A stretch of DNA of 64,000 nt from DAIDKA01 sp035487155 (GCA_035487155.1 DATHMK010000033.1:1-64000); one strand, 5' to 3'; counted from the stretch's first letter, positions 1 to 8,717 are shown. Numbers and translations are program-made. Notes: generated from the letters alone by a model not told the origin.

Positions 1-14
1 GTCAAGTGACAGCC

Positions 15-560
15 ATGAAGGCGGCAGGTTATTTGGGTTTGGGCATTGTCATGAGTCTGGCTGGGGCTGCCACGGGCGCCGCCGTGTTCGTTGGCTCCGG
101 CGCCTACAACATTGCGGCCGATGACCATCACACCAAACCCGTATTGGCCATCATCGAGACGCTGCGCGATCGCTCAATCGGCGTTCGCGCAGCCTCGATC
201 GCGGTTCCCCGTTTGGAGGACCCCGGGCGCATTGCCAAGGGCGCCGAGCGCTATTCGGAGCTGTGTGTCGGGTGCCATCTCGCACCTGGCATAACCAAAT
301 CGGCGATGCGGGCGGGACTGTATCCGCATCCGCCGAATCTCGCGCAAGAGGACATTCAAGACCCGCGCCGCGCATTTTGGACCGTTAAGCACGGCATCAA
401 GATGAGCGCCATGCCCGCGTGGGGCAAGAGCCTGGACGATGAGACGATCTGGGACATCGTCGCGTTTGTGCGCCAGTTGCCGACCGTGTCATCAGAGACG
501 TACCAGCGTCTCTCGCAGGCTCACTCGCCAAGGAGTGGCACCCCGGTAGTCTTTGAATAA
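15..560 (+). CDS. Exported c-type cytochrome, single haem
   Basis: Small periplasmic or membrane-anchored cytochrome c for electron transfer. An N-terminal hydrophobic segment (about residues 5-35) is a signal or anchor. The haem-attachment motif CVGCH lies near residue 84, and a methionine in the MSAMPAWG stretch (about 130-137) is the likely distal ligand, as in other class I cytochromes. I chose the ATG at 15; an in-frame GTG at 6 is the alternative. An upstream reading frame probably ends at the TGA at 7-9, which suggests that the gene closes an operon entering from the left. The stop overlaps the start of a decayed katG tail. The electron partner cannot be told from the sequence. Confidence 0.85.
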   Translation: MKAAGYLGLGIVMSLAGAATGAAVFVGSGAYNIAADDHHTKPVLAIIETLRDRSIGVRAASIAVPRLEDPGRIAKGAERYSELCVGCHLAPGITKSAMRAGLYPHPPNLAQEDIQDPRRAFWTVKHGIKMSAMPAWGKSLDDETIWDIVAFVRQLPTVSSETYQRLSQAHSPRSGTPVVFE

Positions 561-580
561 ATCCGGCGGTAAGCGCGAAA

Positions 581-724
581 GGCCTGGTGTTTGGCTCCAA
601 CTCCGAGGTGCGCGCAGTCGCGGAGGTCTATGCCGAGTCCGACGGCGCAGAGCGATTCGTCCAGCAGTTTCTGAAGGCGTGAACCAAGGGGGCGAACCTC
701 GACAGCTTCGACCTGCACCGCTGA
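581..724 (+). pseudogene. katG: Catalase-peroxidase (katG) C-terminal remnant
   Basis: One frame reads GLVFGSNSEVRAVAEVYAES, then ERFVQQFLKA, a TGA stop at 680-682, then TKGANLDSFDLHR and a second stop at 722-724. This matches the conserved end of KatG (typically LVFGSNS, LRAxAEVYA, a KF/RF core, AWxKVMNLDRFDL). The internal TGA falls exactly where KatG has Trp, so TGG to TGA is the simplest reading. No katG body lies upstream, because the cytochrome gene abuts the fragment, so this is a deletion relic. The match is from memory of the family, not a database search. Confidence 0.75.
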
Positions 725-783
725 GCGGCTCGGGGCGGGTCTGTCCTAGAGAATCCACCAAGAGGCGAGGCTAGATAGGCGAC

Positions 784-805
784 GGCGGTGGCGAAAGCCA
801 TCGCC
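784..805. other. GAAA-capped 9-bp hairpin
   Basis: GGCGGTGGC, loop GAAA, GCCATCGCC forms a nine-pair stem with one G-U pair and a GNRA tetraloop on the + strand. It lies between the katG relic and the 3' end of the minus-strand ankyrin gene. No T-run follows on either strand, so it is not a standard intrinsic terminator. Apart from this hairpin I see nothing in 725-947. Confidence 0.3.
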
Positions 806-947
806 CTTCCTCGTCAACTTGGCACAGCGGAGACAGGAGAGTGCGGCGAATTTCATGATGCCCGGGGCAGCTGCCGCGGAGGGAGGGCAGCAGCTCATGA
901 CGCTTTTGGCGGGATCTTCGGTGAGATGTACGAGCCTGGCTTGCGCA

Positions 948-2567
948 TTAAGGTCCGACGGGATCCACAGGCCAGATGACCGCGTCGTAGACGGCAGTGC
1001 CAACGGCAGCACCCTGCGGCGGCCAATTCGGCGTCGTGTCGAGTTCCACCTTTGCGCCCCAGCCGCGCAGTAGCTGTGCGAGGTCCTTGCGCGGGGCCTG
1101 GGGCAATTGCAGAAACGGCACGTAGCCACGACCCATCGCATAGTCGAGGGCAGTCAGTCCATCATCATCCTTTGCATTCACGTCGATGCCGAGGTCGACC
1201 AGCGCCGCCATCGCTTCTTTGTTACCTGCCCGGGTAGCGTAGTGAAGTGCGGAGCCGCCGCGCGTGCGCTGCAGGAAGTGGCGCTTTGACATGAGATTCA
1301 CATCCGCACCGTTGGCGGCTAGCAGCCTGATGAGTTCGACGGTGGGATTTTCGCGCCGACCTTCGCCGTTTCTCTGTCCTTCTGAGACGTCCTCAATCAC
1401 TTCGCGCGGCGGTGCCGCCACGCCGGCCATGCGCGCATTGGGAAAGCCGGTGCCGCCGGTGCGCGCGGTGGTCGCGAGGATGATGGGGCCCTGGCCATCG
1501 GATGTCGCGAGCCTGGGATTGGCGCCGTGGGTAAGCAGCAGTTTCACGATCTCGATGTCGCCGCTGGCGCAGGCCGTCAGGAACGGGGTGGTGCCACGGC
1601 CGGTGTCAGCGCCAAGGATGGTACGTGCCGCCGCGTGGTAGTAGAGCTGCTGATTCGGATCCGCGCCGCGTTCCACGAGCATTCTCACCACTTCGCGGGC
1701 AGTGGCCCGGTCCGGGACATCCCGGTCGAGCGGGTTATTGCCGCGCACGGTCAGGTTCACGATAGCCACGTTCAGCGGCCCCTGCCCGAAGATGTCCCAC
1801 TGGTTGACGTCGGAACCCGCTTCGATCAGGCGCTTGGCGATGTCCCAGTTACCGTTCATCATAGCGATGAACAACGGCGGCATGCCGGCGGGATCGGGCA
1901 GCGACACATCGGCGCGGTGCTTCAGCAGGATCGGCACGCACTCGCGGCAGTTCTCGCGCGCCGCGTACATCAGCGGCGTGAAGCCGCCCCGGTCTAGGTG
2001 CTTGGCGCGACTCTCGGCCGTGGCGACGCGCAGGTAGTCGCGTACGGCCGAGCGCGCATTCACGTCCGCTCCTTTTGATGCGAGAAACTCCACGAGGTCG
2101 GGATGGCGCCGGGCGGTCGCCCACATGAGAGGGGTTTGACCGCCGAAACGTTCGCGCGCATCGACCTGCGCGCCTGAATTCACAAGCAGTTTCGCCGCAT
2201 CGAGATTGCCGCTGCGCGCCACGAGGTGCAGCACGGTCTCGCCGTCCGGATTCACGGAGTTGGGATTCGCGCCGGCCTTCAGCAGCAAGCGAATAAGCTC
2301 GGTGTTGCTCGCGTCCGCAGCAAGCTGCATCGCGTCGACGCCGTAGTCGTTAACTACGCTGGGATCCGCACCTGCCGCGAGCAGGCGCTTGACCTCGACG
2401 ATGTTGCCTTCGAACACCGCCCACTGCAGCGGCGTGCTGCCATCCGGACGCGACGCCGGTGCGTCCGCTGCGGCGGCAACGCCAGTCGAAATCAGCATAA
2501 CTGCGGCCATGAAGACGGCTGCGAGCTTGCGAGTCAGGACGGAAGCTGCGGATTCGGGAAACCTCAT
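948..2567 (-). CDS. Exported ankyrin-repeat protein
   Basis: About 539 residues. The start is taken at MRFPES (2567) because it gives a clean signal peptide (LAAVFMAAVMLISTGVAAAA), whereas the longer frame to 2690 adds an unconvincing leader. Repeats of the ankyrin type run through most of the chain, recognisable by TPLQWAV, TVLHLVA, TPLMWAT, TPLMYAA and ALHYATR first helices and LLKAGANPN, LASKGADVN, LVERGADPN turns. A Gly/Arg-rich insert (near VSEGQRNGEGRREN) interrupts the later repeats. Ankyrin arrays are protein-binding scaffolds; the partner is unknown. The protein is predicted periplasmic or secreted. It is a single gene with no operon partner. Confidence 0.85.
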   Translation of the reverse strand: MRFPESAASVLTRKLAAVFMAAVMLISTGVAAAADAPASRPDGSTPLQWAVFEGNIVEVKRLLAAGADPSVVNDYGVDAMQLAADASNTELIRLLLKAGANPNSVNPDGETVLHLVARSGNLDAAKLLVNSGAQVDARERFGGQTPLMWATARRHPDLVEFLASKGADVNARSAVRDYLRVATAESRAKHLDRGGFTPLMYAARENCRECVPILLKHRADVSLPDPAGMPPLFIAMMNGNWDIAKRLIEAGSDVNQWDIFGQGPLNVAIVNLTVRGNNPLDRDVPDRATAREVVRMLVERGADPNQQLYYHAAARTILGADTGRGTTPFLTACASGDIEIVKLLLTHGANPRLATSDGQGPIILATTARTGGTGFPNARMAGVAAPPREVIEDVSEGQRNGEGRRENPTVELIRLLAANGADVNLMSKRHFLQRTRGGSALHYATRAGNKEAMAALVDLGIDVNAKDDDGLTALDYAMGRGYVPFLQLPQAPRKDLAQLLRGWGAKVELDTTPNWPPQGAAVGTAVYDAVIWPVDPVGP

Positions 2568-2851
2568 GGAGACGGTCGCAACACCAGCGGAACTATCATA
2601 TGAGAAACCAATCCCCTCACTCGGGCCGACAATGCCATTTATTGGCTCCCATTCTTCAGCGCGCATCGAGGCCTCAGCAAGGTATAACAACTCCCGTGTC
2701 TAGCATACCGTGAGGCTAGAGGATCCGCTTTCGGGCAGCCGACCCGTACCGCTGCGTGGTGGAAGCCGCTTATCGGGGGGTTGGCGGCACCGGAGGGCGT
2801 ACAGGTGCCGAATGGGGCGAGGACTGGATATCAGTCCAGGCCGCGCCGCCT

Positions 2852-3373
2852 TCAAAGCCGCGGCTTTTTTTGCCGGCGCATCCAACTACCGGTACCACTA
2901 GTCACGACCCCGGATGCGACGTCGTAGCTTATCGTGAGCTCATCACCGACGTGGATTGCACGGCTCGCGACAAAAGTCACTTGGGACGTCGTGCGGATAC
3001 CAAAATACCGTAGATTTGGTTGTTGCGCGTCGTTTGTATCGTTGTAGAAGCTGCCAAACCCCAGGCAAAGCGCGTACCGGTTTTCTGGTTTACTGATCAG
3101 AATGCCCCAATTGAATACTCTTTCGCGAAGCTCTTCAGGCAGAGAATCGAAGTCGGGCGTTAGGAAGACTTTGACGGGGCATGTCTCGACGTGCTGATTC
3201 GCTGCGAAATCACGAAGTGCATAGACTCCTCTGCCTTTCTCGGTTCCCGTGTGCCGAACCTCTATCCCAGCCGGTGGGACCATGTTGAGGCGAGCCATCC
3301 ATTCGCCCGGTTCAAGGTCTCGGATGAGTCGTGCAAGTGCCGCGGCTTCGTCAATGGACACCATGCCTTTCAC
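2852..3373 (-). CDS. Small SET-domain protein
   Basis: About 173 residues. Motifs of the SET fold are visible: KGRGVYALRDF near the start of the domain (SAM-binding GxG-like region), GFGSFYNDTNDAQQPNLRY in the position of the usual N-H-S catalytic core, and VGDELTISYD, the classic GEELTxDY-like strand. SET proteins methylate lysines; bacterial single-domain members are poorly characterised. In the core the usual NH(S/D) reads ND, which may weaken or alter activity. The GTG start at 3373 has GAGG about nine bases upstream; an ATG at 3364 is possible. The C terminus is basic (RRQKKPRL). The gene has no operon neighbour. Confidence 0.7.
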   Translation of the reverse strand: MKGMVSIDEAAALARLIRDLEPGEWMARLNMVPPAGIEVRHTGTEKGRGVYALRDFAANQHVETCPVKVFLTPDFDSLPEELRERVFNWGILISKPENRYALCLGFGSFYNDTNDAQQPNLRYFGIRTTSQVTFVASRAIHVGDELTISYDVASGVVTSGTGSWMRRQKKPRL

Positions 3374-3658
3374 TGAAGACTTCCTCGATCCGCGCCTATG
3401 AGGCTACTTCGGGCGGCGTTTTCGGTATCAGCAGGGATTCGCCGGGTCGGGCCGCACTGCTGCAAGCTTTCGTAACCCACAATCAGTAGCTGCCGAGCGG
3501 TTCATTGCCTGTGCAGCCCTTGGCCAAAAGGCTCAGCAGAGCCGCACCGGTAGGTTCACCACCACACTTCGGGCACTTTGCACTGACATCGACCTGCTTC
3601 ACGTGACCACCGTTTCCGAGCGCTCCCGACTTGCCGCGTGATGTTACCGCGGCTGTGC

Positions 3659-3740
3659 CTAGAACTCGATTCCCGCACCGTGCTTGCCGCACTTGTGGCA
3701 CCGCAACCGGCGCCCTAACGCACTTAGGCGACACTTTCAA
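3659..3740 (-). pseudogene. Possible small zinc-ribbon gene remnant
   Basis: On the minus strand one frame reads LSALGRRLRCHKCGKHGAGI, then EF and a stop at 3659. This looks like the end of a small zinc-ribbon protein (CxxC plus basic residues). No convincing start or first CxxC is in frame. A second CxxC (AKCPKCGGEPTG) lies in a different minus-strand frame ending at 3483. The two may be pieces of one broken gene or chance. The rest of 3374-3862 shows nothing I can support. Confidence 0.25.
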
Positions 3741-3862
3741 CCGATCGACAGGGGGTGATGCTCCCGTCCTCTCGTGAGACGAGCACGTGGGGTCAGCGGC
3801 CCGGCGGCTGAAGGCTGTGGCTACCGAGACATTTCGGATCTCTTCGCATTGATTGTGCACAG

Positions 3863-3876
3863 ACCAACTAGTTGGT
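3863..3876. promoter_or_regulatory. Perfect palindrome, likely TetR operator
   Basis: ACCAACTAGTTGGT is a perfect 14-bp palindrome ending 11 bases before the ATG of the TetR gene. TetR-family repressors commonly bind such sites in their own promoters, so autoregulation is the natural reading. This is inferred from position and symmetry only. Confidence 0.7.
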
Positions 3877-3887
3877 ATGCTCAAGCC

Positions 3888-4520
3888 ATGGAGAATTCGG
3901 TCTCGCCAGCAACACCCGGATCGAGCGCTCGCCGAAAACTATTGGATGCTGCCCGCTCCCTCATCCGCGAGCAGGGTTATTGCGCAACCACGGTGGATGA
4001 GCTTTGCACCAAGGCGGGCGTCACCAAGGGGGGCTTCTTCCATCATTTCAAGAGCAAGGATGCCCTTGGCGTTGCGGTCGCGAACGATTGGTCTGAGATC
4101 ACCACGACTTTTTTCGAGACTGCGCCTTATCACAAGCACAGCGACCCCCTGGACCGGGTTCTCGGCTATCTGGAATTCCGCAAGGCCATCCTGAAAGGAG
4201 AACTCGCCGAGTTCACGTGCCTCGTCGGAACTTTGTTGCAGGAAGTGTACGACACCAGTCCGGAGATCCGCGCGGCCTGCGAAGCGAGCATTACCGGGCA
4301 CGCTGCGAAGATCGCAGTCGACATCGCGGGCGCCATGAAGCGCTACCGCATTCGGGGATCGTGGAGTGCTGAGAGCCTGGCGCTGCACACACAAGCAGTG
4401 CTGCAGGGTGCCTTCATCCTGGCGAAGGCCAAGCGCAGCGCTGCAATAGCCGCGGCGAGCATTGATCACCTACATCGCTACATTGAACTTCTGTTTCGGC
4501 CGGCCAAGAGTTCGCGATGA
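3888..4520 (+). CDS. TetR/AcrR-family repressor
   Basis: About 210 residues. The N-terminal helix-turn-helix is clear: ARRKLLDAARSLIREQGYCA, then TTVDELCTKAGVTKGGFFHH and FKSKDALG. The C-terminal ligand-binding half is typical in length (LAEFTCLVGTLLQEVYDTSP). I chose the ATG at 3888, which is preceded by the palindromic operator at 3863-3876; the frame open from 3774 has no support. The gene lies 28 bp before the TTG start proposed for the aspartic protease, on the same strand, so that protease may be its target. The ligand is unknown. Confidence 0.9.
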   Translation: MENSVSPATPGSSARRKLLDAARSLIREQGYCATTVDELCTKAGVTKGGFFHHFKSKDALGVAVANDWSEITTTFFETAPYHKHSDPLDRVLGYLEFRKAILKGELAEFTCLVGTLLQEVYDTSPEIRAACEASITGHAAKIAVDIAGAMKRYRIRGSWSAESLALHTQAVLQGAFILAKAKRSAAIAAASIDHLHRYIELLFRPAKSSR

Positions 4521-4548
4521 AACATCGAGCGCCGTTACGAGGACGCAC

Positions 4549-5604
4549 TTGAAAGGGGCAATCAGCCAATCGCGGCGCGGCGTCATTGCTGGACTCAGCG
4601 CAGCTTTGGCGTGTCCCTCGACGCAAGTGTGGTGTGCAGACAATGAGCGAACGGAAGTTGTTGCTCCACGGCACGATGCAACTCCGGAGATTTCGGACGA
4701 CAATACGCTAGGAGCGCACACCGACCCCGGTCAGCGCATGACCGTCAGTCTTCTGGTAAACGGGCGCGGCGCGTACCAATTTGTGGTGGACACGGGCGCC
4801 GATCGAAGCATTATTGCTGAAGATATCGCGCAGGCGCTGAATCTGACGCGCGGCGGTGCCGTCTTGCTGAACGGTCTGGTCCGGCAAGTGGTAAGCAGTA
4901 CTGTGGCGGTCCAATCTCTTTCAACTGGCTCCATCACCCGCACCAACCTGAGTCTGCCGGTACTGCCGCGTTCGCTGTTGCAGGCGGACGGCTACCTCGG
5001 TCTGGATGTACTGGCTGATTCCCGAGTGGCGTTCGATTTCGAAAGACACACGGTTGAGCTTGGAATGCCCCATTCGCCGCTGCGCTCGCTCCTGGGTTGG
5101 TTCAACGATGTCCGGCTTCGCTCTGGCGGGGAATTAGGGCATCTGCGGGCAGCAGGGTGCCGTGTGGACGATGTGCAAGCGACGGCCTTTGTCGATACGG
5201 GTGCTGAAGTCTCGGCAGGCAATCGAGCGTTGCTCGGGGCGTTGAACGGCCGGAATGGTGCCTACTCAGAGTTGGGAATGCTGCGTTTGACCGGCGTCAC
5301 CGGAGGGGCCATCCTCGGCCATGTGGTTTCCACCTCCATAATTCATATCCAGGATCTAAAATTTACCTCGGGAAATCTGGTAATTGCGGATCTTCCGGTT
5401 TTCGATATCTGGGGACTTGGCAAAGAGCCGGCGCTGCTCATTGGTATGAACTACTTACGTCAGCTTGCGCGAATGTCAATTGACTACCGATTCAAGGAAA
5501 TCCGATTCAGTCTGGCGAACTCGCCTAATGACAGGCAGTCGGCGCTGGTTGCAAAATACCCCGCCGTGCGCGAATCTGCGGCCGTTCGCCGGGATGCCTC
5601 GTGA
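4549..5604 (+). CDS. Exported retropepsin-like aspartic protease
   Basis: About 350 residues with two separate aspartic-protease signatures, VVDTGADRSI in the N-terminal half and AFVDTGAEVS in the C-terminal half. A single chain can therefore form a two-lobed active site, as in pepsins, rather than needing a dimer. A twin-arginine-like leader SRRGVIAGLSAALACPS stands near the N terminus. I chose a TTG start at 4549 with AGGA upstream, because the ATG of the open frame (4462) lies deep in the TetR gene; the start is uncertain. It follows the TetR gene on the same strand. The substrate is unknown. Confidence 0.75.
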   Translation: MKGAISQSRRGVIAGLSAALACPSTQVWCADNERTEVVAPRHDATPEISDDNTLGAHTDPGQRMTVSLLVNGRGAYQFVVDTGADRSIIAEDIAQALNLTRGGAVLLNGLVRQVVSSTVAVQSLSTGSITRTNLSLPVLPRSLLQADGYLGLDVLADSRVAFDFERHTVELGMPHSPLRSLLGWFNDVRLRSGGELGHLRAAGCRVDDVQATAFVDTGAEVSAGNRALLGALNGRNGAYSELGMLRLTGVTGGAILGHVVSTSIIHIQDLKFTSGNLVIADLPVFDIWGLGKEPALLIGMNYLRQLARMSIDYRFKEIRFSLANSPNDRQSALVAKYPAVRESAAVRRDAS

Positions 5605-5610
5605 GGCCTG

Positions 5611-5801
5611 TCAGTGGCCCTCGGATATCGGCTGAGTGAAATCCGCGCCGCTCTTCGAGTAGAACTGCTGCCGCCCGTTCCCGGGAACATATGGACCGTG
5701 GTGCCCGCGTCCTGAGCTGGCGGGTGGCTCAGATACAGCACAGCGGCGTTGCTGTCGGGAAGCAGGGGGATTGACGCGCCAAGGGACCCGGTATCGGGCA
5801 T
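5611..5801 (-). pseudogene. Possible decayed minus-strand coding remnant
   Basis: The minus strand reads MPDTGSLGASIPLLPDSNAA, then VLYLSHPPAQDAGTTVHMFP, and after a one-base shift RQQFYSKSGADFTQPISEGH and a stop at 5611. Both halves have coding-like composition, but they need a frameshift to join and match no family I recognise. It fills the gap between the aspartic protease and the tannase. Weak evidence. Confidence 0.2.
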
Positions 5802-5833
5802 GCTAGTCTTCCGGCTGATTTAAGGGGGATCGT

Positions 5834-7360
5834 ATGCGCCGTACTTCAATGTTCTCCGTGTTGGTGTTGGCCGGCGTCTTCACCGGACCGCTGGTCCACG
5901 CTGCCTCCTCATGCTCTGCGTTCTCGCAGGAATTGAAGCTCCCCAAGACTACGATCACGCTTGCCAGCGAAGTGTCGGCGGGCGCTTTCAAGCCGCCCGG
6001 AGCAGGGGGTGTCCCGCCGGCGAACTTTGCGGCGCTCCCGGCGTTCTGCCGTGTCGCCGGCACCATCCAACCGACTCCCGACTCGGACGTCCGCTTCGAA
6101 GTATGGATGCCGCTTTCCGGCTGGAACGGAAAGTTCGTGGGTGGCGGAAATGGGGTTTGGGCCGGCTCGATCGCTTACGGCGACATGGTCACACCGCTCG
6201 CAAACGGCTACGCCGCGGCCGCGTCCGATGTGGGCCACCAGGGCAGCCCCATGGACGGGACATTTTTTGCAGGCCATCCGGAGAAGCTGATCGACTTCGG
6301 CCACCGCGCAGTGCACGAGACGGCGGTCGCTGCCAAGGCAATTGTCAGTGCCTTTTACGGCAACACCCCGAGGCGTTCGCTCTACGTCAGCTGTTCCACG
6401 GGCGGACGCATCGGCCTGATGGAGGCCTACCGGTACCCCGAGGACTATGACGGCATATCCGCAATGGCACCCGCCAACCCCATGGTGCCACTGATGGTGA
6501 GTTCGTTGTGGACGGGCGCGGCGACGATGAAGGACCCGGCTAGCAGCATCCCGCCGGCGAAGTTCGCACTGGTACACCAGGCGGTGCTCGAGGCCTGCGA
6601 TGCCAATGACGGGGTAAAGGATGGCATTATTACCAATCCGCCGGCCTGTCACTTCGACCCAGGCGTGCTGGAGTGCAAGACCGGCGACGCGGCGGATTGT
6701 CTGACCGGGCCGCAAGTGACCGCGCTGCGCGCCATCTATGCGGGCCCGAGGAATCCACGCACCGGCAAGCAGATCTTCCCGGGATTTTCGCTGGGCAGCG
6801 AGGCGCAGGTGGGTGTGCTGACGATGGGGAAGGAGCCCTTCCCGGTGGCGACGAGCTTCTTTCGCGGATCGGTGTTCCATGACGCCTCGTGGGATTTCCG
6901 CAGTTTCGACTATGACCATGATGTGGATCGCGCGATAGCCTACGGCAGCGATGCTATCGATGTGCCGGCCACGGGCCTTGGGCGTTTTTTCAGCGCCAAT
7001 CGCAAACTGCTGCTTTCACATGGTTGGGCTGACGGGCTTATTCCGCCGCAGTCGACGATCAATTTCTACGAGGCGCTGGTCCAGGACATTGGTCAGCGAC
7101 GCGCCGGCCAAGATGTACGGCTCTTCATGGTGCCGGGCATGGGGCACTGCGGCGGCGGCAGCGGACCCTCGAGCATCGACATGCTTGGGGCGATCGATCA
7201 GTGGGTGCAAACCGGCAAGGCACCCGAGCAGCTCCTTGCCAGCAACCCGCCCGGGCGGCCGGCACGGACGCGCCCGCTATGTCCATACCCGAAGGTGGCG
7301 ACCTACACCGGGCACGGGGACACGGATGAGGCACAGAATTTCCGTTGCGAGGCACCGTAG
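5834..7360 (+). CDS. Tannase/feruloyl-esterase-family hydrolase
   Basis: 508 residues with a signal peptide (MRRTSMFSVLVLAGVFTGPL, cleavage near VHA-A). It belongs to the tannase family: FVGGGNG oxyanion region near 101-107, nucleophile Ser188 in CSTGGR, Asp400 in HGWADGLIPP, and His438 in GMGHCGGG. Cys187 and Cys439 sit beside the catalytic Ser and His, the CS-D-HC arrangement that fungal feruloyl esterases close with a disulfide. Family members hydrolyse esters of phenolic acids (gallate, ferulate) in the periplasm or outside the cell. The exact ester cannot be named. A second, divergent member lies at 26998-28785. Confidence 0.9.
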   Translation: MRRTSMFSVLVLAGVFTGPLVHAASSCSAFSQELKLPKTTITLASEVSAGAFKPPGAGGVPPANFAALPAFCRVAGTIQPTPDSDVRFEVWMPLSGWNGKFVGGGNGVWAGSIAYGDMVTPLANGYAAAASDVGHQGSPMDGTFFAGHPEKLIDFGHRAVHETAVAAKAIVSAFYGNTPRRSLYVSCSTGGRIGLMEAYRYPEDYDGISAMAPANPMVPLMVSSLWTGAATMKDPASSIPPAKFALVHQAVLEACDANDGVKDGIITNPPACHFDPGVLECKTGDAADCLTGPQVTALRAIYAGPRNPRTGKQIFPGFSLGSEAQVGVLTMGKEPFPVATSFFRGSVFHDASWDFRSFDYDHDVDRAIAYGSDAIDVPATGLGRFFSANRKLLLSHGWADGLIPPQSTINFYEALVQDIGQRRAGQDVRLFMVPGMGHCGGGSGPSSIDMLGAIDQWVQTGKAPEQLLASNPPGRPARTRPLCPYPKVATYTGHGDTDEAQNFRCEAP

Positions 7361-7463
7361 GCTCAGTGGACTGAGAGGCACGAGCCATTCGCAGGATCGG
7401 CGAGCAGGTGGGTGCCAATATTTTCCGCCAATACGTACCATGGTAATCCTAGAAAATGGGGTC

Positions 7464-7501
7464 GCAGGCGGCGCATGCGAACTGAGGTACGTAGCGCCTG
7501 C
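7464..7501 (+). other. Inverted repeat before DUF6152 gene
   Basis: GCAGGCG at 7464-7470 is matched by CGCCTGC at 7495-7501, ending 16 bases before the ATG at 7518 and just before the GAGGAAAA ribosome-binding site. It could be an operator or leader hairpin. No regulator is adjacent. Confidence 0.3.
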
Positions 7502-7517
7502 TGAGGAAAATCGAAAC

Positions 7518-7922
7518 ATGAAGCTCCGATGGCTGACTGCGATGTTGGTGGCGATTCCGACCGTGGCACTCGCACACCACTCTTTTGCGATGTTCGATAT
7601 GAACAAGGATGTGACGCTGAATGGAACTGTGTGGCAGTTCCAGTGGCAAAGCCCGCATTCATGGCTCGACATCGAGGTCACGGATCATACGGGCAATCAG
7701 ACCCGGTGGAGCCTCGAGATGGGCGCACCCGGCGCACTGTACCGTCGCGGCTGGCGACAAACCTCGCTCAAGCACGGCGATAGGATCACAGCCATCCTGC
7801 ATCCGCTACGCGATGGGCGCCAGGGCGGCAGCCTGGTATCAGTGACGCTGGCCGATGGCACACAACTGCTCGGCAGCGGCGGTAGCGCGGCGCCGGCACC
7901 CAGTCAGAAAGGAGCACCATGA
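7518..7922 (+). CDS. DUF6152-type exported protein (copy 1)
   Basis: 134 residues: a signal peptide ending LVAIPTVALA, then HHSFAMFDMNK. The remaining conserved marks are SPHSWLDIEV, RRGWRQTSLKHGD and HPLRDGRQGG. This is the small periplasmic family catalogued as DUF6152, whose biochemical role I do not know. If the signal peptidase cuts after ALA, the mature protein begins with His-His. The ATG at 7518 has GAGGAAAA upstream. Its stop overlaps the next start by 4 bp, so it is co-translated with the SGVW protein. A paralogue sits at 12266-12691. Confidence 0.8.
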   Translation: MKLRWLTAMLVAIPTVALAHHSFAMFDMNKDVTLNGTVWQFQWQSPHSWLDIEVTDHTGNQTRWSLEMGAPGALYRRGWRQTSLKHGDRITAILHPLRDGRQGGSLVSVTLADGTQLLGSGGSAAPAPSQKGAP

Positions 7923-8701
7923 ACCGCCGCTCCTTCATTAGCCTGGCACTTTTCCTTGGCGCCATGATTCTGGCGGCTCCGCCATGCCAGGCGGACAATG
8001 CGCTCCCAGACTGGTCGGGGGTCTGGCAGGTCAAAGGCTCGATGGCGGTTCTGTCTCGGGATGATGCCCGGATGTTCGTTCCCGGAACGCGGGACTATGC
8101 GCCGCTGAAGCCTAAGTATGAATCCCGCTACCAGGCCGATTTGGTGCGCGCGGAGCATCAGGGTGACTCCGGATCCAAGAACAGCCTGACCGACACCAAC
8201 ACCCTGCATTGTTTTGCGGGGATGCCACGGTTGATCGCCACGCCTTTCCAGTACGAATTCGTGGTCACGCCCAAAGAGACCTGGATCCTCATCGACAAGG
8301 CCATCCGGCACATCTATACCGACGGGCGCGATTGGCCCGCCGCCGATGCACGTTGGCCGCTGATGCTCGGGCGCTCAAAGGGACACTGGGAGGGCCAAAC
8401 ACTGGTGATACAAACCGTCGATATGCGTACCGACATGTGGGCTGATACAACGCCCTTGATGTTCTCCTCTCATGCGAGCGTGGTCGAACGCATCAGACAG
8501 ATTGATGCGAATACCTTGGAAAACCAGGTGACCATTCGGGATCCGGAGAAATTCACCCACGATTGGGTGTTCACACGGCAGTACGTGCGCTCGGACACCC
8601 ATGAGTGGCCGGACGATCCGGAACTGTGTGGTGGCCCGGATGATCGCAATCCGGTCGTCAACGGGCGCGTGACCGTGCAACTACCTGGTGATTCCAAGTA
8701 G
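7919..8701 (+). CDS. Exported protein with N-terminal DWSGVW motif (copy 1)
   Basis: 260 residues with a signal peptide (RRSFISLALFLGAMILAAPP). Mature part starts near LPDWSGVWQV. It shares with 11409-12269 the blocks LKPKY, YEFVVTPKETWILI versus YLFSPGRVTILLE, IYTDGR/IWTDGR, GHWEGQTLVI/GHWEGKTLVV and WVFTRQYVR/WAYTRWYVR, so the two are clear paralogues. I do not recognise an enzymatic motif. Proteins of this sort often sit next to DUF6152 genes, which suggests that they act together in the periplasm. It overlaps the DUF6152 gene upstream by 4 bp. Confidence 0.75.
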   Translation: MNRRSFISLALFLGAMILAAPPCQADNALPDWSGVWQVKGSMAVLSRDDARMFVPGTRDYAPLKPKYESRYQADLVRAEHQGDSGSKNSLTDTNTLHCFAGMPRLIATPFQYEFVVTPKETWILIDKAIRHIYTDGRDWPAADARWPLMLGRSKGHWEGQTLVIQTVDMRTDMWADTTPLMFSSHASVVERIRQIDANTLENQVTIRDPEKFTHDWVFTRQYVRSDTHEWPDDPELCGGPDDRNPVVNGRVTVQLPGDSK

Positions 8702-8717
8702 GTAACGGGGGCATGCC

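Noticed and set aside
784..805. Hairpin as an intrinsic terminator for the ankyrin gene
   Set aside because: No T-run follows the stem on either strand; kept only as an unassigned hairpin.
2855..2873. AAAGCCGCGGCTTT palindrome followed by T7, looking like an intrinsic terminator
   Set aside because: It is the coding end of the SET-domain gene (codons for QKKPRL on the minus strand), and no + strand gene precedes it.
5909..6919. Long minus-strand open frame of 336 codons
   Set aside because: It is antisense to the tannase gene with its signal peptide and catalytic motifs; the antisense product is Arg/His-rich without family motifs.
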